A stretch of 64,000 nucleotides of DNA, taken from assembly GCA_963739995.1 (NCBI GenBank), contig CAVUCH010000017.1, positions 62,001 to 126,000 of the forward strand, in the 5' to 3' direction. This document shows positions 41,404 to 49,761 of this stretch, in pieces. This DNA is from CAVUCH01 sp963739995. Lineage in GTDB: Bacteria > Acidobacteriota > Vicinamibacteria > Vicinamibacterales > JAENWD01. A model generated the notes under the pieces. It saw only the letters and a list, made by a program, of their open reading frames with translations. It did no database searches and was not told the origin of the DNA. Each line of letters opens with the position of its first letter. The first letter of the stretch is position 1. The translations under genes and the position numbers were made by a program.

Positions 41404-43442
41404 CGGGAGGTGGGGGCGGCGTCGGCCGAACGCGCGTCGACAGCCTCCGGCCGTGGCGCCGCCGTGACGATGGGTTTGCGCCGAATCCGGCCGCGGATGA
41501 TCGTGCCGATCGACTGCAGCCCGTCGAAGGCGGTTGTGCGCTTCACCTGGGCAGGCGAGACGGCGAAGAAATGCACCGGCACCTCGAACATCTCGGCCTT
41601 GCGTCGAAGCAGCCGCGTGAGCAGATGCTGGTTCGCACGTTTGTGCGTGAGCGTCGAGGGTATGGCGCATGCGTCGGCGACGCGCATCGCGCGCGCGCCG
41701 GAGAGCGTGTCGGAGATATACCGTCCATACAGCGCCAGGTACAGCAGGCTGAGCAGATGGCTCCCGATGTAGCTCGTCATCCCCGCGAGCGCGTGTGCGT
41801 TGTATCGCAGGCGGTACGATTCCTCGATGTCGCGCACAGACAGCCGCCGGCTGCCCCACACGGCGTCCAGCCGCCCCGTGAGGTGAGACGCCAGCCACGG
41901 CACGTCCTCACCGTTGTACATACCGGAGGACTCGAAGAGCATGACGTATTCATACCGGCCGCCCTGCAGCAGCTCACGGAGACGGGCGTCGCCGCGGACA
42001 TCCAGCGCCGGCAGCTCGCGCACCGGGAATGGGAGCGCGCCTAGAAAGGCTGCATCGATCGGCGCCTCCGTCTCACAGAAGACAGTGACCTCGATTGGCA
42101 GGTCGGCGATCCCCCCGCGAACCATTTCGAGCAGGGTCTGCGCGAGCTTGTCGGTGGTGCCCGCGTCATACAGCACCACGGCGACCCGCCGCTTGTCCCG
42201 GCCGCCGGCGCTCTCCGCGAGAAAGGGCCCGAGGACCTTCAGCGCATCGTGTCGGCCCGAACCGCCCTCCTCGTACTGGCCGATGCGCACGAGCCGCGGA
42301 TCCTGCAGCGTGTCGAGGCGGCCAAGCGGCACGTAGGCGGCCGTGGGTGTCGCAGAGGCACCGGGATCGTTGATCAGGAAATGCGTAATGAGGGCCGGCG
42401 TCGGGGTGCCGCGCTTCCCTTTCTCCTTGAGGAAGAACACAGCGCGATTGATGATGTCGACCGCGCTGCGGCCGGTGATCTCGGCATCCATCTGGATGTT
42501 CGTGATCAGCAGCTTGATCGCCCGCACGTTGGACGCGATGGCGCCGCTCAGGCCCGGCGTGAGATACGACGGCAGCAGGCTGGAGTGCTGCGTCCCGGGC
42601 GCATACACGATGAGGTCCGCCTCCGCGATCCGGGCGGCCAGTCGGCTGTTGAGCGGAGTCGGCACGGCACGCACGGCGAGCCGGTCGGACGCGACGGCGG
42701 GTCCCTCTGCCGCAAGGGCCGCGCACTCGTCGGCGTCGAGCGGGCGATCGATCAGGAAGATGTCGTGCACCGTGTTGCGCCGCTTCGCGTCCACGATGTC
42801 CGCCTCGCTGCCAAGCACGCGGCCGTCGAGGTCGAGCGCGACGAGGAAGGCGTTCGTGCCATCGGTGACGTTCTCGATGACGCCGGGTGCGAGGCCGACG
42901 AGCCCGGCGTAGTCGTCCACCGCGGCATTGAAGCGGCGGCCGCATCGCAGGTAGCCGCCAGCAAACACCAGGTTGCCGACGCTGCAATCCTTGAAGTCGA
43001 ACGGGCCGCGGCGCGGCATCTCGTCGAGGAATGCGGCCAGCCGCTCGGCGATCGCGGCGCGCGACGCGGGCGGGAGATCGTCCACGGGGAGCAGGCAGGG
43101 GTGGGAGGCCCCGGTGAGAGCGGCCACCAGGCCGGCCACGGTGTCTGCGCTCGCGGTATCTGGCAGGCGGGCGTCCAGGAACTGCACCAGCGAGGGCTCG
43201 CACGCCCGCAGCGCGGAGGCGAGACGGGACGCGTTCTTCCGGAAATCCGACGGGCCGAGCGCGTCACCGAGGAAGCGGCGCACCTCGCCGGTCGATGCGC
43301 CATCGTCGTACCCGTTGACGGCGAGCGTCACCGAGATGCCCGGTGTCTGCAGGAGCGTGGAGGTGAGTGCGCCGGATCCGCGGCCGCCCGAAAAGAGAAC
43401 GACGCGCAGCGGTTCTGGCGTTGCCGGTCGGAGCACGACCAA
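41400..43442 (-). CDS. CofD/YvcK-like domain fused to a degenerate GT2-like domain
   Basis: This 680-aa protein has two parts. Residues about 12-410 match the CofD/YvcK (UPF0052) fold: VVLFSGGRGSGALTSTLL, DCSVGNLVFAGG, VTDG and YAPGTQHSSLLPSYLTPGLSGAIA. Residues about 418-650 look like a GT2 glycosyltransferase (VAVVLYDAGTTDKLAQTLLEM, EDVPWL, VWGSRRLS, ISDTLSGARAM), but the DxD position reads LFESSGMY, so metal binding is doubtful. CofD transfers a phospho-lactyl or phosphoenolpyruvyl group from a nucleotide; YvcK binds nucleotide sugars. The fusion may sense or transfer a nucleotide-linked group. It starts at TTG and overlaps the nucleotidyltransferase gene. Confidence 0.85.
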   Translation of the reverse strand: MVVLRPATPEPLRVVLFSGGRGSGALTSTLLQTPGISVTLAVNGYDDGASTGEVRRFLGDALGPSDFRKNASRLASALRACEPSLVQFLDARLPDTASADTVAGLVAALTGASHPCLLPVDDLPPASRAAIAERLAAFLDEMPRRGPFDFKDCSVGNLVFAGGYLRCGRRFNAAVDDYAGLVGLAPGVIENVTDGTNAFLVALDLDGRVLGSEADIVDAKRRNTVHDIFLIDRPLDADECAALAAEGPAVASDRLAVRAVPTPLNSRLAARIAEADLIVYAPGTQHSSLLPSYLTPGLSGAIASNVRAIKLLITNIQMDAEITGRSAVDIINRAVFFLKEKGKRGTPTPALITHFLINDPGASATPTAAYVPLGRLDTLQDPRLVRIGQYEEGGSGRHDALKVLGPFLAESAGGRDKRRVAVVLYDAGTTDKLAQTLLEMVRGGIADLPIEVTVFCETEAPIDAAFLGALPFPVRELPALDVRGDARLRELLQGGRYEYVMLFESSGMYNGEDVPWLASHLTGRLDAVWGSRRLSVRDIEESYRLRYNAHALAGMTSYIGSHLLSLLYLALYGRYISDTLSGARAMRVADACAIPSTLTHKRANQHLLTRLLRRKAEMFEVPVHFFAVSPAQVKRTTAFDGLQSIGTIIRGRIRRKPIVTAAPRPEAVDARSADAAPTSR

Positions 43443-43459
43443 TTATTGCACCACCGTTC

Positions 43460-43467
43460 GCTATAAT
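43460..43467. promoter_or_regulatory. Overlapping divergent -10 elements (GCTATAAT)
   Basis: Plus strand TATAAT (43462-43467) lies 10 nt before the ATG at 43478. Minus strand TATAGC (43465-43460) lies 17 nt before the TTG at 43442. The 10-mer CGCTATAATC also occurs, in opposite orientation, at 47321-47330. Confidence 0.5.
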
Positions 43468-43477
43468 CGAACGCTGG

Positions 43478-44410
43478 ATGTTAGTCGAACGCGCCCTGCC
43501 GCTTGAATCCGTGCCCTGCAATTTGTGTGGGTCCACGGAGGTCGACACGATCTACGACGCCCGCACCGACCTCGAGAAGGATCACGATCTCGCCCGCAAG
43601 TTCCGTGCGTCGGGTGACGAACTGCTGACGCAGCCGCTGGTGCGCTGCCGCAGGTGCGGGCTGCAGTTCGTCAGCCCTCGCGTGGCCGCTTCCGCCATCC
43701 TCGACGCCTACGCCGCAGGCGCCGACCCCGAGTACGTCTCGCAGATGAGCGCGCGCGTGCGGACCTTCGCGCGCACACTCAGGCACATTGAACGGCTGGC
43801 AGGGGGGCGCGGCCGGCTGCTCGACGTCGGTACCGCCGCGGGCGCGTTCCTCAAAGCCGCCACCGATGCGGGATGGGACGCCACGGGTATCGAGCCGAAT
43901 GGGTGGTTGGCCGAATGGGGGCGGGAGCGGTACGGCGTCTCCATCCACGTCGGGTCGATAGAGGACGTGCTGTTGGCAGGTCCGTTCGACGTCGTCACCC
44001 TCTGGGACGTCATCGAGCACACGCCGGACCCGACGCACGTGCTCGAGCGGGTCAACGCGCTGCTGCGGCCGGACGGACTGCTGGTCGTGAACTACCCGGA
44101 CATCGGCAGCTGGATCGCCCGCGCGCTCGGACAGCGCTGGCCCTTCCTGAGCTCGGTTCACCTCTACTACTTCACGCGCGACACCATCCGCGCCGCGCTG
44201 GAGCGCGCGGGGCTCGACACGATCGAGATGCGGCCCTATCACCAGCGGCTGCAGCTCGAATACATCGCCGCACGCGGAGAGGTCATCAGTCCGGTATTGT
44301 CCCGCCTGGCACGATCCATCGCACGAGGCCTGCGGCTGTCGCAACATGAGGTCCCTTACTGGATCGGGCAGACGTTCGTCGTCGCCAGGAAGACGCGCTC
44401 GCTCGCATGA
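43478..44410 (+). CDS. Zinc-ribbon class I methyltransferase
   Basis: The 310-aa protein has an N-terminal four-Cys zinc ribbon (C14, C17, C57, C60 in PCNLCGS and RCRRCG), then a methyltransferase core with LLDVGTAAGAFL (114-125). The last Gly of motif I is replaced by Ala-Ala-Gly spacing. LWDVIEHTPDPTHVLERVNALLRPDG is the classic sugar C-methyltransferase/UbiE-like region. This architecture (zinc ribbon plus methyltransf_23) is common for NDP-sugar C-methyltransferases. The ATG sits 10 nt from TATAAT, so the mRNA may be nearly leaderless. It diverges from the CofD-like fusion. Confidence 0.88.
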   Translation: MLVERALPLESVPCNLCGSTEVDTIYDARTDLEKDHDLARKFRASGDELLTQPLVRCRRCGLQFVSPRVAASAILDAYAAGADPEYVSQMSARVRTFARTLRHIERLAGGRGRLLDVGTAAGAFLKAATDAGWDATGIEPNGWLAEWGRERYGVSIHVGSIEDVLLAGPFDVVTLWDVIEHTPDPTHVLERVNALLRPDGLLVVNYPDIGSWIARALGQRWPFLSSVHLYYFTRDTIRAALERAGLDTIEMRPYHQRLQLEYIAARGEVISPVLSRLARSIARGLRLSQHEVPYWIGQTFVVARKTRSLA

Positions 44411-44482
44411 CCCGCCGGGGCGTGTACGTGTCGCGAGGACGGATGGCGGGTGCGTGAAGGTTGCGGTCTCACCAAGCAGCCG

Positions 44483-45601
44483 TCAGCGCATGAACTGGCT
44501 CAGGCTTCCAGGCTGGCCCTCGAAGTTGCTGTCGCAGAGCTGCCATTTCGATTCCCGGTAGACGGAGGTCAGGAAGCACGTGCCCCTGGCCGTGCCCTTC
44601 TCGCCCGTCGCCCGGGTCGTCGAGTCCCATTCGCACGAGACCGAGACGCACGCATCGCCCGTCCGCGATCGGTACGGGCACACGCCCCCAAATTCGATCG
44701 TCACGGCCGGCGTGCCGAGCTTGTACGATGTGATCACGTACTGCGCGCGGTTGTCCCGTATGTCTTCGAGCTCGTCCTCGCGGCCGGGGCAGCCCGTATA
44801 AAAGTGGCGCACGGCGGCTGCGGGGCTGACCGACGAGGTCGAGAAATCCGTCAGGAAGGCGATGGCCAGCTCGCCGACCTCTTTTGGAGAGTCGTGTACT
44901 GACACGGTGGTGCCAGCCGATACCCGGTGTTCGCTGGCCACCGGGTTTCCCGTGGTGTCGGTTCCGGTGTAGCGCTCGATCACCGTCAGAGTGAGCCTCG
45001 CAGTGACGGGCGGCCCGGAAAGGGTTGGCGCCTTCCATCTCACAGAGGCGCCGCTTCCCGTGAATGTGCCGGCGTCGGCCGTCCATTGATAGACCAGCCC
45101 CATGTCTGGGGTTTCGGCGTCCGTCACAACAGCGGACGCGGTGATCTCTCCCGCAGATTCCGCGAACCCCGCCGGCTGGTTTTCCCCGCCGATCGCCTGG
45201 ACGTTGCTGATCACCGGCGGCGTGTTCGTCACTACGCCCGCTGCCGTGTAGGTGAACCCATTCGGCAGCACGCCGCGCTGGCCGCCTACGGTGACGGCCA
45301 CGTCGGCCACCCCGATGTTCCGCGAACCGGTGACCGCCGTCAGCGAGTTGGCGCTGACCAGGGTGACACTTCGGGCCTCGACGCCGCCAATCGTCACCGT
45401 CGCGGTGGCATCGAACCGCTGGCCGTTGATCGTCACGGCTGTGCCGCCGATAGACGGGCCGCTGTTGGGAGTGATGGACGAGACGACCGGGCCGGTAGAG
45501 GGCGGCGTCGGTGCCGTGGAATTGCCGCCACACGCTGCTGCCAGCAGCAACGACACGAGGGCAGCAACGGTGACCGCCCGCCCGATGGTCGTCTGCCTCA
45601 T
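44483..45601 (-). CDS. Lipoprotein with IPT/TIG domain
   Basis: The 372-aa protein has lipobox AAAC (Cys 24), a Thr/Pro linker and an IPT/TIG Ig-like domain (about 39-120: ITPNSGPSIGGTAVTINGQRF, VTIGGVEARSV). An Ig-like or PKD-like segment (about 125-245, QWTADAGTFTGSGASVRW) follows, then a C-terminal region with six Cys (GCPGRED, GVCPYRS, ACVSVSCEW, GTCFL, QLCDS). The C-terminal domain is unfamiliar and probably disulfide-bonded. ATG at 45601 overlaps the DPM1-type GT2 stop (ATGA). A surface or periplasmic binding role is likely but unproven. Confidence 0.78.
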   Translation of the reverse strand: MRQTTIGRAVTVAALVSLLLAAACGGNSTAPTPPSTGPVVSSITPNSGPSIGGTAVTINGQRFDATATVTIGGVEARSVTLVSANSLTAVTGSRNIGVADVAVTVGGQRGVLPNGFTYTAAGVVTNTPPVISNVQAIGGENQPAGFAESAGEITASAVVTDAETPDMGLVYQWTADAGTFTGSGASVRWKAPTLSGPPVTARLTLTVIERYTGTDTTGNPVASEHRVSAGTTVSVHDSPKEVGELAIAFLTDFSTSSVSPAAAVRHFYTGCPGREDELEDIRDNRAQYVITSYKLGTPAVTIEFGGVCPYRSRTGDACVSVSCEWDSTTRATGEKGTARGTCFLTSVYRESKWQLCDSNFEGQPGSLSQFMR

Positions 45602-46650
45602 GCGCGGATGAGCGCTGGAGCCCGTTCTGTCGTGGCGGTCGTCGCAGGTGATTCCCGGACTTCGCGGATGACGTAAATCGGCTTGTTCTGCGACTCGTGA
45701 TACGTGCGCGACTGCAGTTCGGCCAGCAGCCCGAGTGTGATCAACTGCACGCCGGTGAAGATCAACAGGATCCCGAACAGCAGCAGCGGGCGGTTGGCGA
45801 TGGACTGATACCCGAACAATCGCTGGTACGCGAGCCAGGCCGTCGTCATCCCGCCGAGCAATCCCATGGCGCCGCCAACCAGTCCGAAAATCTGCAGCGG
45901 CCTGGTCGAGTAGCTCAAAAGAAACTTGACCGTCAGCAAGTCGAGCATCACGCGCACCGAACGGGAGAGGCCATACTTCGACTTCCCGTGCTGCCGCGCG
46001 CGATGGTTCACCACGGTCTCGGCGATGCTCACGCCCATCTCGCTGGCAATCGCCGGGAGGAAGCGGTGCATCTCGCCGTACAGCTTCAGCGGCTTGACGA
46101 CTTCCGCCCGGAACACCTTCAGCGAGCAGCCGTAGTCGTGCAGCCGGACCCCGGTAAACCAAGAGATCAGCCGGTTCGCGATGACGGACGGCACGCGGCG
46201 GGACAGGAACGCGTCCTTCCGATGCTTGCGCCAGCCGCAGACGATATCGTGCCCCTGCTCGATGAGGTCGAGCATGCGCGCGATGTCGCGGGGATCGTTC
46301 TGCAGATCGCCGTCGGAGGTGACAATGTAGGTGCCCCGTGCGTGGGCAAACCCGGCGGCGAACGCGGCGGTCTGCCCGAAGTTGCGGCGGAACCGGATCA
46401 CGCGCAGGCGTGCGTCCTGCTCCTGTTGGGCCGCGAGCTTCGCGAACGTGTCATCCGTGCTGCCGTCGTCGATGAGGATTATTTCGAACGTGCGGCCCGA
46501 GAGCTCGAGCGACTCTGTTAGCTCGCGGCAGAGCGGGTCAACGTTCGCCGATTCATTGCGGACGGGGATGACGACGGAGAGATCAGGGAGCATGAGGGCT
46601 GCGGCAGTCTGAGCGGCAGACGGACCTTTCGCGTCGGTGGCTGCAGACAA
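45598..46650 (-). CDS. DPM1/ArnC-type membrane glycosyltransferase family 2
   Basis: The 350-aa protein has a GT2 domain (DLSVVIPVRNES; DDGSTDD at 61-67; DGD at 113-115) followed by LHDYGCSLKVF and two C-terminal membrane helices (about 255-315). That layout is typical of polyprenyl-phosphate glycosyltransferases (ArnC, GtrB), which make undecaprenyl-phosphate sugars for GT-C enzymes. Two starts are possible: TTG at 46650 next to a TACAAT -10, or ATG at 46593 (MLPDLSVV), which matches the family N-terminus better. The stop overlaps the TIG lipoprotein start. Ends of the promoter overlap the DedA stop. Confidence 0.9.
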   Translation of the reverse strand: MSAATDAKGPSAAQTAAALMLPDLSVVIPVRNESANVDPLCRELTESLELSGRTFEIILIDDGSTDDTFAKLAAQQEQDARLRVIRFRRNFGQTAAFAAGFAHARGTYIVTSDGDLQNDPRDIARMLDLIEQGHDIVCGWRKHRKDAFLSRRVPSVIANRLISWFTGVRLHDYGCSLKVFRAEVVKPLKLYGEMHRFLPAIASEMGVSIAETVVNHRARQHGKSKYGLSRSVRVMLDLLTVKFLLSYSTRPLQIFGLVGGAMGLLGGMTTAWLAYQRLFGYQSIANRPLLLFGILLIFTGVQLITLGLLAELQSRTYHESQNKPIYVIREVRESPATTATTERAPALIRA

Positions 46651-46658
46651 ACCTTGCG

Positions 46659-46688
46659 ATTGTAACGGCTTAGCGTGCGACGGGTCAA
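46659..46688 (-). promoter_or_regulatory. Sigma-70-type promoter of the DPM1-type GT2 gene
   Basis: Reading the minus strand: -35 TTGACC (46688-46683), 18-bp spacer, -10 TACAAT (46664-46659), 8 nt before the TTG at 46650. It is the same motif pair and spacing as at 25877-25906. The -35 overlaps the DedA stop codon. Confidence 0.55.
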
Positions 46689-47287
46689 AGCGGTGGGGGC
46701 GGAGCGGTCCGCCTGCCCCACCAGATCCATCCAGCTCCCCCGACTACCACCAGGATCGCCAATCCCAGCCCGACGGCGCGCCCATGCTGCCCGATCCAGT
46801 CGAGCACCTGCGCGCCGTACCACGCAGCCAGCAGAGCGATGAGCAGGAATCGCCCTCCTCTGCCGATGGCTATGGCCGCCGTGAATTGCCACACGGGCAT
46901 CCTGGTGATCCCGCCGAGGAGCACGAACGCCTTGAACGGCGCCGGCGGGGGCAAGAGGGCGGCGACGAGCAGCCCAACCAGCCCGTGCTGCTGGAAGATG
47001 TGTGTCACGCGCTGCATGCGTCCCGAGCCGAATCGGGTGCGGAGGAGTGCGTCGCCTCCGCGGCGACCCACGACGTAGAGCGCCAGACATCCGGCTACCG
47101 ACCCCAGGGTCGCCATCAGCGCGTAGTACGCGAAACGCGCGGGATGCGGTGCGACCATCGTGACTACCAGCAGGTCGTTCAGTTGCGGCAGCGAGAGGAA
47201 CGACGAATCGACAAAGGCGATAATGAAGAGCCCCGGCCCGCCGATGGCGAGAGCGAACGTTAGGAGCCCGGCCAGAAAGGTTTTCAT
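46685..47287 (-). CDS. DedA/YqaA-family (VTT domain) membrane protein
   Basis: This 200-aa protein has four or five membrane segments. It contains the SNARE-associated/VTT motif region FVDSSFLSLPQLNDLLVV and, downstream, AALLPPPAPFKAFVLLGGITRM with the conserved Pro-rich re-entrant loop. DedA and VTT proteins are linked to recycling of undecaprenyl phosphate or to phospholipid scrambling. The acid and Pro residues expected in the first loop (D, P) are present. The start at 47287 follows a TATAAT on the minus strand (47327-47322). It lies next to the DPM1-type GT2, which uses the same lipid carrier, so a carrier role is attractive (inference). Confidence 0.85.
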   Translation of the reverse strand: MKTFLAGLLTFALAIGGPGLFIIAFVDSSFLSLPQLNDLLVVTMVAPHPARFAYYALMATLGSVAGCLALYVVGRRGGDALLRTRFGSGRMQRVTHIFQQHGLVGLLVAALLPPPAPFKAFVLLGGITRMPVWQFTAAIAIGRGGRFLLIALLAAWYGAQVLDWIGQHGRAVGLGLAILVVVGGAGWIWWGRRTAPPPPL

Positions 47288-47315
47288 GCGTCGTGACGGA
47301 GTGTCGCCGCAACAG

Positions 47316-48905
47316 ATGCCGATTATAGCGGCCGATGCGGGACGGCCTCCCGCGCACTTGCCCCATCGCTCCACGGCTGCGTGGTGCGCGCTCGCGGTGA
47401 TCGTCTGGGGCGTGATGGCGGCGTGGATCTATCACCTGCAGGGCCTCACGCTGAGCCATTACGATGCCAAGGCGCACCTCGTGGTCGCCCGGCGGGTCAT
47501 CGACAGCATCACGCCGGGGTGGCAACAGATCGGGGCCGTCTGGCTGCCGCTGCCTCATCTTCTGAATCTGATACCGGTCCAGGTCGACGCGCTCTATCGC
47601 ACAGGTCTCTCCGGCATCGCGATTTCGGTCCTGAGCATGGGCGTGGCGGCGTACGCCGCCGCCGCCATAGTGCTCCGCGCCACCGGGTCGCGCGCCGGCG
47701 CGATACTCTGCGGCGCCCTGCTGGCCCTCAATCCGAACATTCTGTACCTGCAGTCGACACCGATGACCGAGCCGCTCCTCATCGCGCTGCTGATGCTCGG
47801 GGCGATGACGATGCACGCCTGGGCCGGTGAAGGGGGCAGCCGTTGGCGGCGCGCAGCTGGCCTGATCCTGGCCGCGGCGTGCCTGACCCGCTACGAAGCC
47901 TGGCCATTTACGGGCGCCGTGCTGGCCCTCGCGCCGTGGGCCCGCTGGCGCTCGGGCGAGTCTCTGCCGCGCGTCGCCCGGGACGCCATCGTCATCGCGC
48001 TGTATCCGCTGGCGGCCATCGTCCTGTTCCTGGTGAACAGCAAGCTCTCGATCGGGCACTGGTTCGTCACCGGCGGCTTCTACGTACCGGATCCGCGGCT
48101 GCAGGGCCACGTGTTCACGGTGACGAGCGCCGTGTGGTGGGGCGCGTGGCAACTGGGCTCGCTGACCCTCGTAGCCGGTGGAACCGCTGCCGCCGTGGGC
48201 ATCGTCGCCGTCGGACTGCGCGACCCACGCCGGACGGCGCTGGTCGTTCCCCTCGCGCTCTTCGCGGTCGCGGCGCTGCCGTGGTACGCGTACTTCGAGG
48301 GCCACCCGTTCAGGATTCGTTACATGGTCCCGCTGGTGGCGGCTGCCGTCGCAGGCGTGAGCCTCGGGGTGGGTTTGCTCCCCCGCCGCCTGCAGGCGGT
48401 GAGCGCGGCCCTCGTGGTGGCGGGAGTCCTCGTCAGCACGCGCCCCTTCGATCCCCGAGCGGCGATGGTCGTGGAGGCGCAGTGGGATCGGCCGAACAGC
48501 CGGGCGCGGCAGGAGGTGACCGCGTGCCTGCCGCTGATTACGCCCCGGCCGACCATCATGGCCAGCATGGGCTCGCTCGCGCATTACATGCAGGAGCTGT
48601 CGGAGGCCGGCTTCGCGATCCGCGATTTCCTGCACGAGGGCAACGGGGACATCTGGCTCGCGGCCTTGAACGGACCGGCGCGCTACGTGGGCTGGATGCT
48701 TATCGAGGAGCGTGCGGAGGGCGGCGACATGCTGAATCGGCGTGCCGCGAAAGACCCCGGGTTCCTGGCGGGGTTCGATCGTGTGTGTGCGGGCGGCGGA
48801 GTGGCGCTCTACCGCAACCGGGACGCCGGATCACACGGCCACGAGGGGGCGCGATCCGGCGTGGCGGACCTCAGAAGCGCATCTGGAACATGGCCTGGTA
48901 AGTGA
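47316..48905 (+). CDS. GT-C-like integral membrane glycosyltransferase
   Basis: The 529-aa protein has about ten membrane segments. After TM1 the loop is HYDAKAHLVVARRVIDSITPGW, with an Asp at the position used by PMT-like enzymes. NPNILYLQSTPMTEPLLIALLMLGAMT is the second signature region. It belongs to the broad ArnT/PMT-like GT-C superfamily; sugar and acceptor are unknown. The start is uncertain: ATG at 47286 (SD-like AGAAAGG), ATG at 47316 (used) or TTG at 47358, the only one downstream of the plus-strand TATAGC at 47324-47329. It overlaps the converging OmpW-like gene by 35 bp at its 3' end. Confidence 0.78.
   Translation: MPIIAADAGRPPAHLPHRSTAAWCALAVIVWGVMAAWIYHLQGLTLSHYDAKAHLVVARRVIDSITPGWQQIGAVWLPLPHLLNLIPVQVDALYRTGLSGIAISVLSMGVAAYAAAAIVLRATGSRAGAILCGALLALNPNILYLQSTPMTEPLLIALLMLGAMTMHAWAGEGGSRWRRAAGLILAAACLTRYEAWPFTGAVLALAPWARWRSGESLPRVARDAIVIALYPLAAIVLFLVNSKLSIGHWFVTGGFYVPDPRLQGHVFTVTSAVWWGAWQLGSLTLVAGGTAAAVGIVAVGLRDPRRTALVVPLALFAVAALPWYAYFEGHPFRIRYMVPLVAAAVAGVSLGVGLLPRRLQAVSAALVVAGVLVSTRPFDPRAAMVVEAQWDRPNSRARQEVTACLPLITPRPTIMASMGSLAHYMQELSEAGFAIRDFLHEGNGDIWLAALNGPARYVGWMLIEERAEGGDMLNRRAAKDPGFLAGFDRVCAGGGVALYRNRDAGSHGHEGARSGVADLRSASGTWPGK
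47322..47329. promoter_or_regulatory. Overlapping divergent -10 elements (ATTATAGC)
   Basis: Minus TATAAT (47327-47322) lies 34 nt before the DedA ATG. Plus TATAGC (47324-47329) overlaps it and would serve the 47316 gene only if translation starts at TTG 47358. The 10-mer is the inverse of that at 43459-43468. Confidence 0.4.
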
Positions 48906-49596
48906 AGCCGCCGAGATCGAGCCGGTCGCCAACGAACCCGACATCAACCGGCAACGTCACGTCGGCGCGCTGGTAGCGCACCTCCCCGCCGATGAGCAGG
49001 TTGTCGCCGACGGGCCCGCGCAATCCGCCGAGCACCAGCAGACCCGCCTCGTAGCCGTCGGCCGCATACCGCGCGTTGAAGATGTCTCCGTTGCTGGTGT
49101 CGACGAAGGATCCCACCTCGCTGTACCGCCAGTTGATCAGCGCCAGGCCGGCGCCGATGTAAGGCTGGATCGGCGCCTGACGGCCAGTCGGGACGAACCG
49201 CACCGATGCCGTGATGGGCACGAGCCGCAGCTTGAGTTCCTGTTCAATCTCGGAACCGTTGACGTTGGTGAGGTTTTCGTACACGGTCGGCACCGTGCGC
49301 TGGTAGTAGGCGACGCCCGCCCCTGCTTCGAAGAGGTTGCCGAGCCCGACGAGCCACTCGCCACCGAACGTGACGTTGTTGAAGTCGTCCACGTCGAACA
49401 GCAGCGGCTCGCAGACCGACGTGCTGTCGATGCAGCGGTTCGCGTTCAGCACGTCACCTTCCACCCGTGAATCGGAGCCGCGCAATGCGAAGTACCCGAT
49501 GTTGAAGCTCACGGCGTGGTCCTGCGCCGAAGCCGGTGCTGCGGCTGCCGACAGCGCCACCGCCAGCCCGAGACCTGTCACGATCGATCGCCACAT
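48871..49596 (-). CDS. Outer-membrane beta-barrel protein (OmpW/OmpA-like)
   Basis: This 241-aa protein has a signal peptide (SIVTGLGLAVALSAAAAPASAQD) and eight or so predicted strands with long loops. One loop holds two Cys (NRCIDSTSVCEP) that may form a disulfide. It ends in TYQAMFQMRF, the terminal Phe that marks BAM substrates. It resembles small OmpW/OmpA-like barrels; function is unknown. The ATG at 49596 is preceded by a strong Shine-Dalgarno (AGAAGGAG). A start seven codons upstream is possible but lacks such a site. Confidence 0.8.
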   Translation of the reverse strand: MWRSIVTGLGLAVALSAAAAPASAQDHAVSFNIGYFALRGSDSRVEGDVLNANRCIDSTSVCEPLLFDVDDFNNVTFGGEWLVGLGNLFEAGAGVAYYQRTVPTVYENLTNVNGSEIEQELKLRLVPITASVRFVPTGRQAPIQPYIGAGLALINWRYSEVGSFVDTSNGDIFNARYAADGYEAGLLVLGGLRGPVGDNLLIGGEVRYQRADVTLPVDVGFVGDRLDLGGFTYQAMFQMRF

Positions 49597-49761
49597 TGGC
49601 GTGCTCCTTCTGATCAAACCCGGCGTGCGGTCCAGTACCCGCAGCCCGATCCGGCCGTTTGCCGGATGGTTGTCAATTGGAGGAGCACGCCGAATGCCAC
49701 CAGCGTGGGGGAAAACTTTAGCGATTCAGGGAAGTGCCGGGTGAATTGTCGCAGGTGGGGG

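Noticed and set aside
46518..48635. A 705-codon minus-strand frame covering DedA and the 47316 gene
   Set aside because: No motif, strongly basic/Arg-rich composition, and it runs antisense to a membrane protein with good hydrophobic segments.
49671..49676. A perfect minus-strand -35 (TTGACA) upstream of the OmpW-like gene
   Set aside because: The position 16-18 bp downstream holds CGGATC rather than a -10, so no promoter is called.
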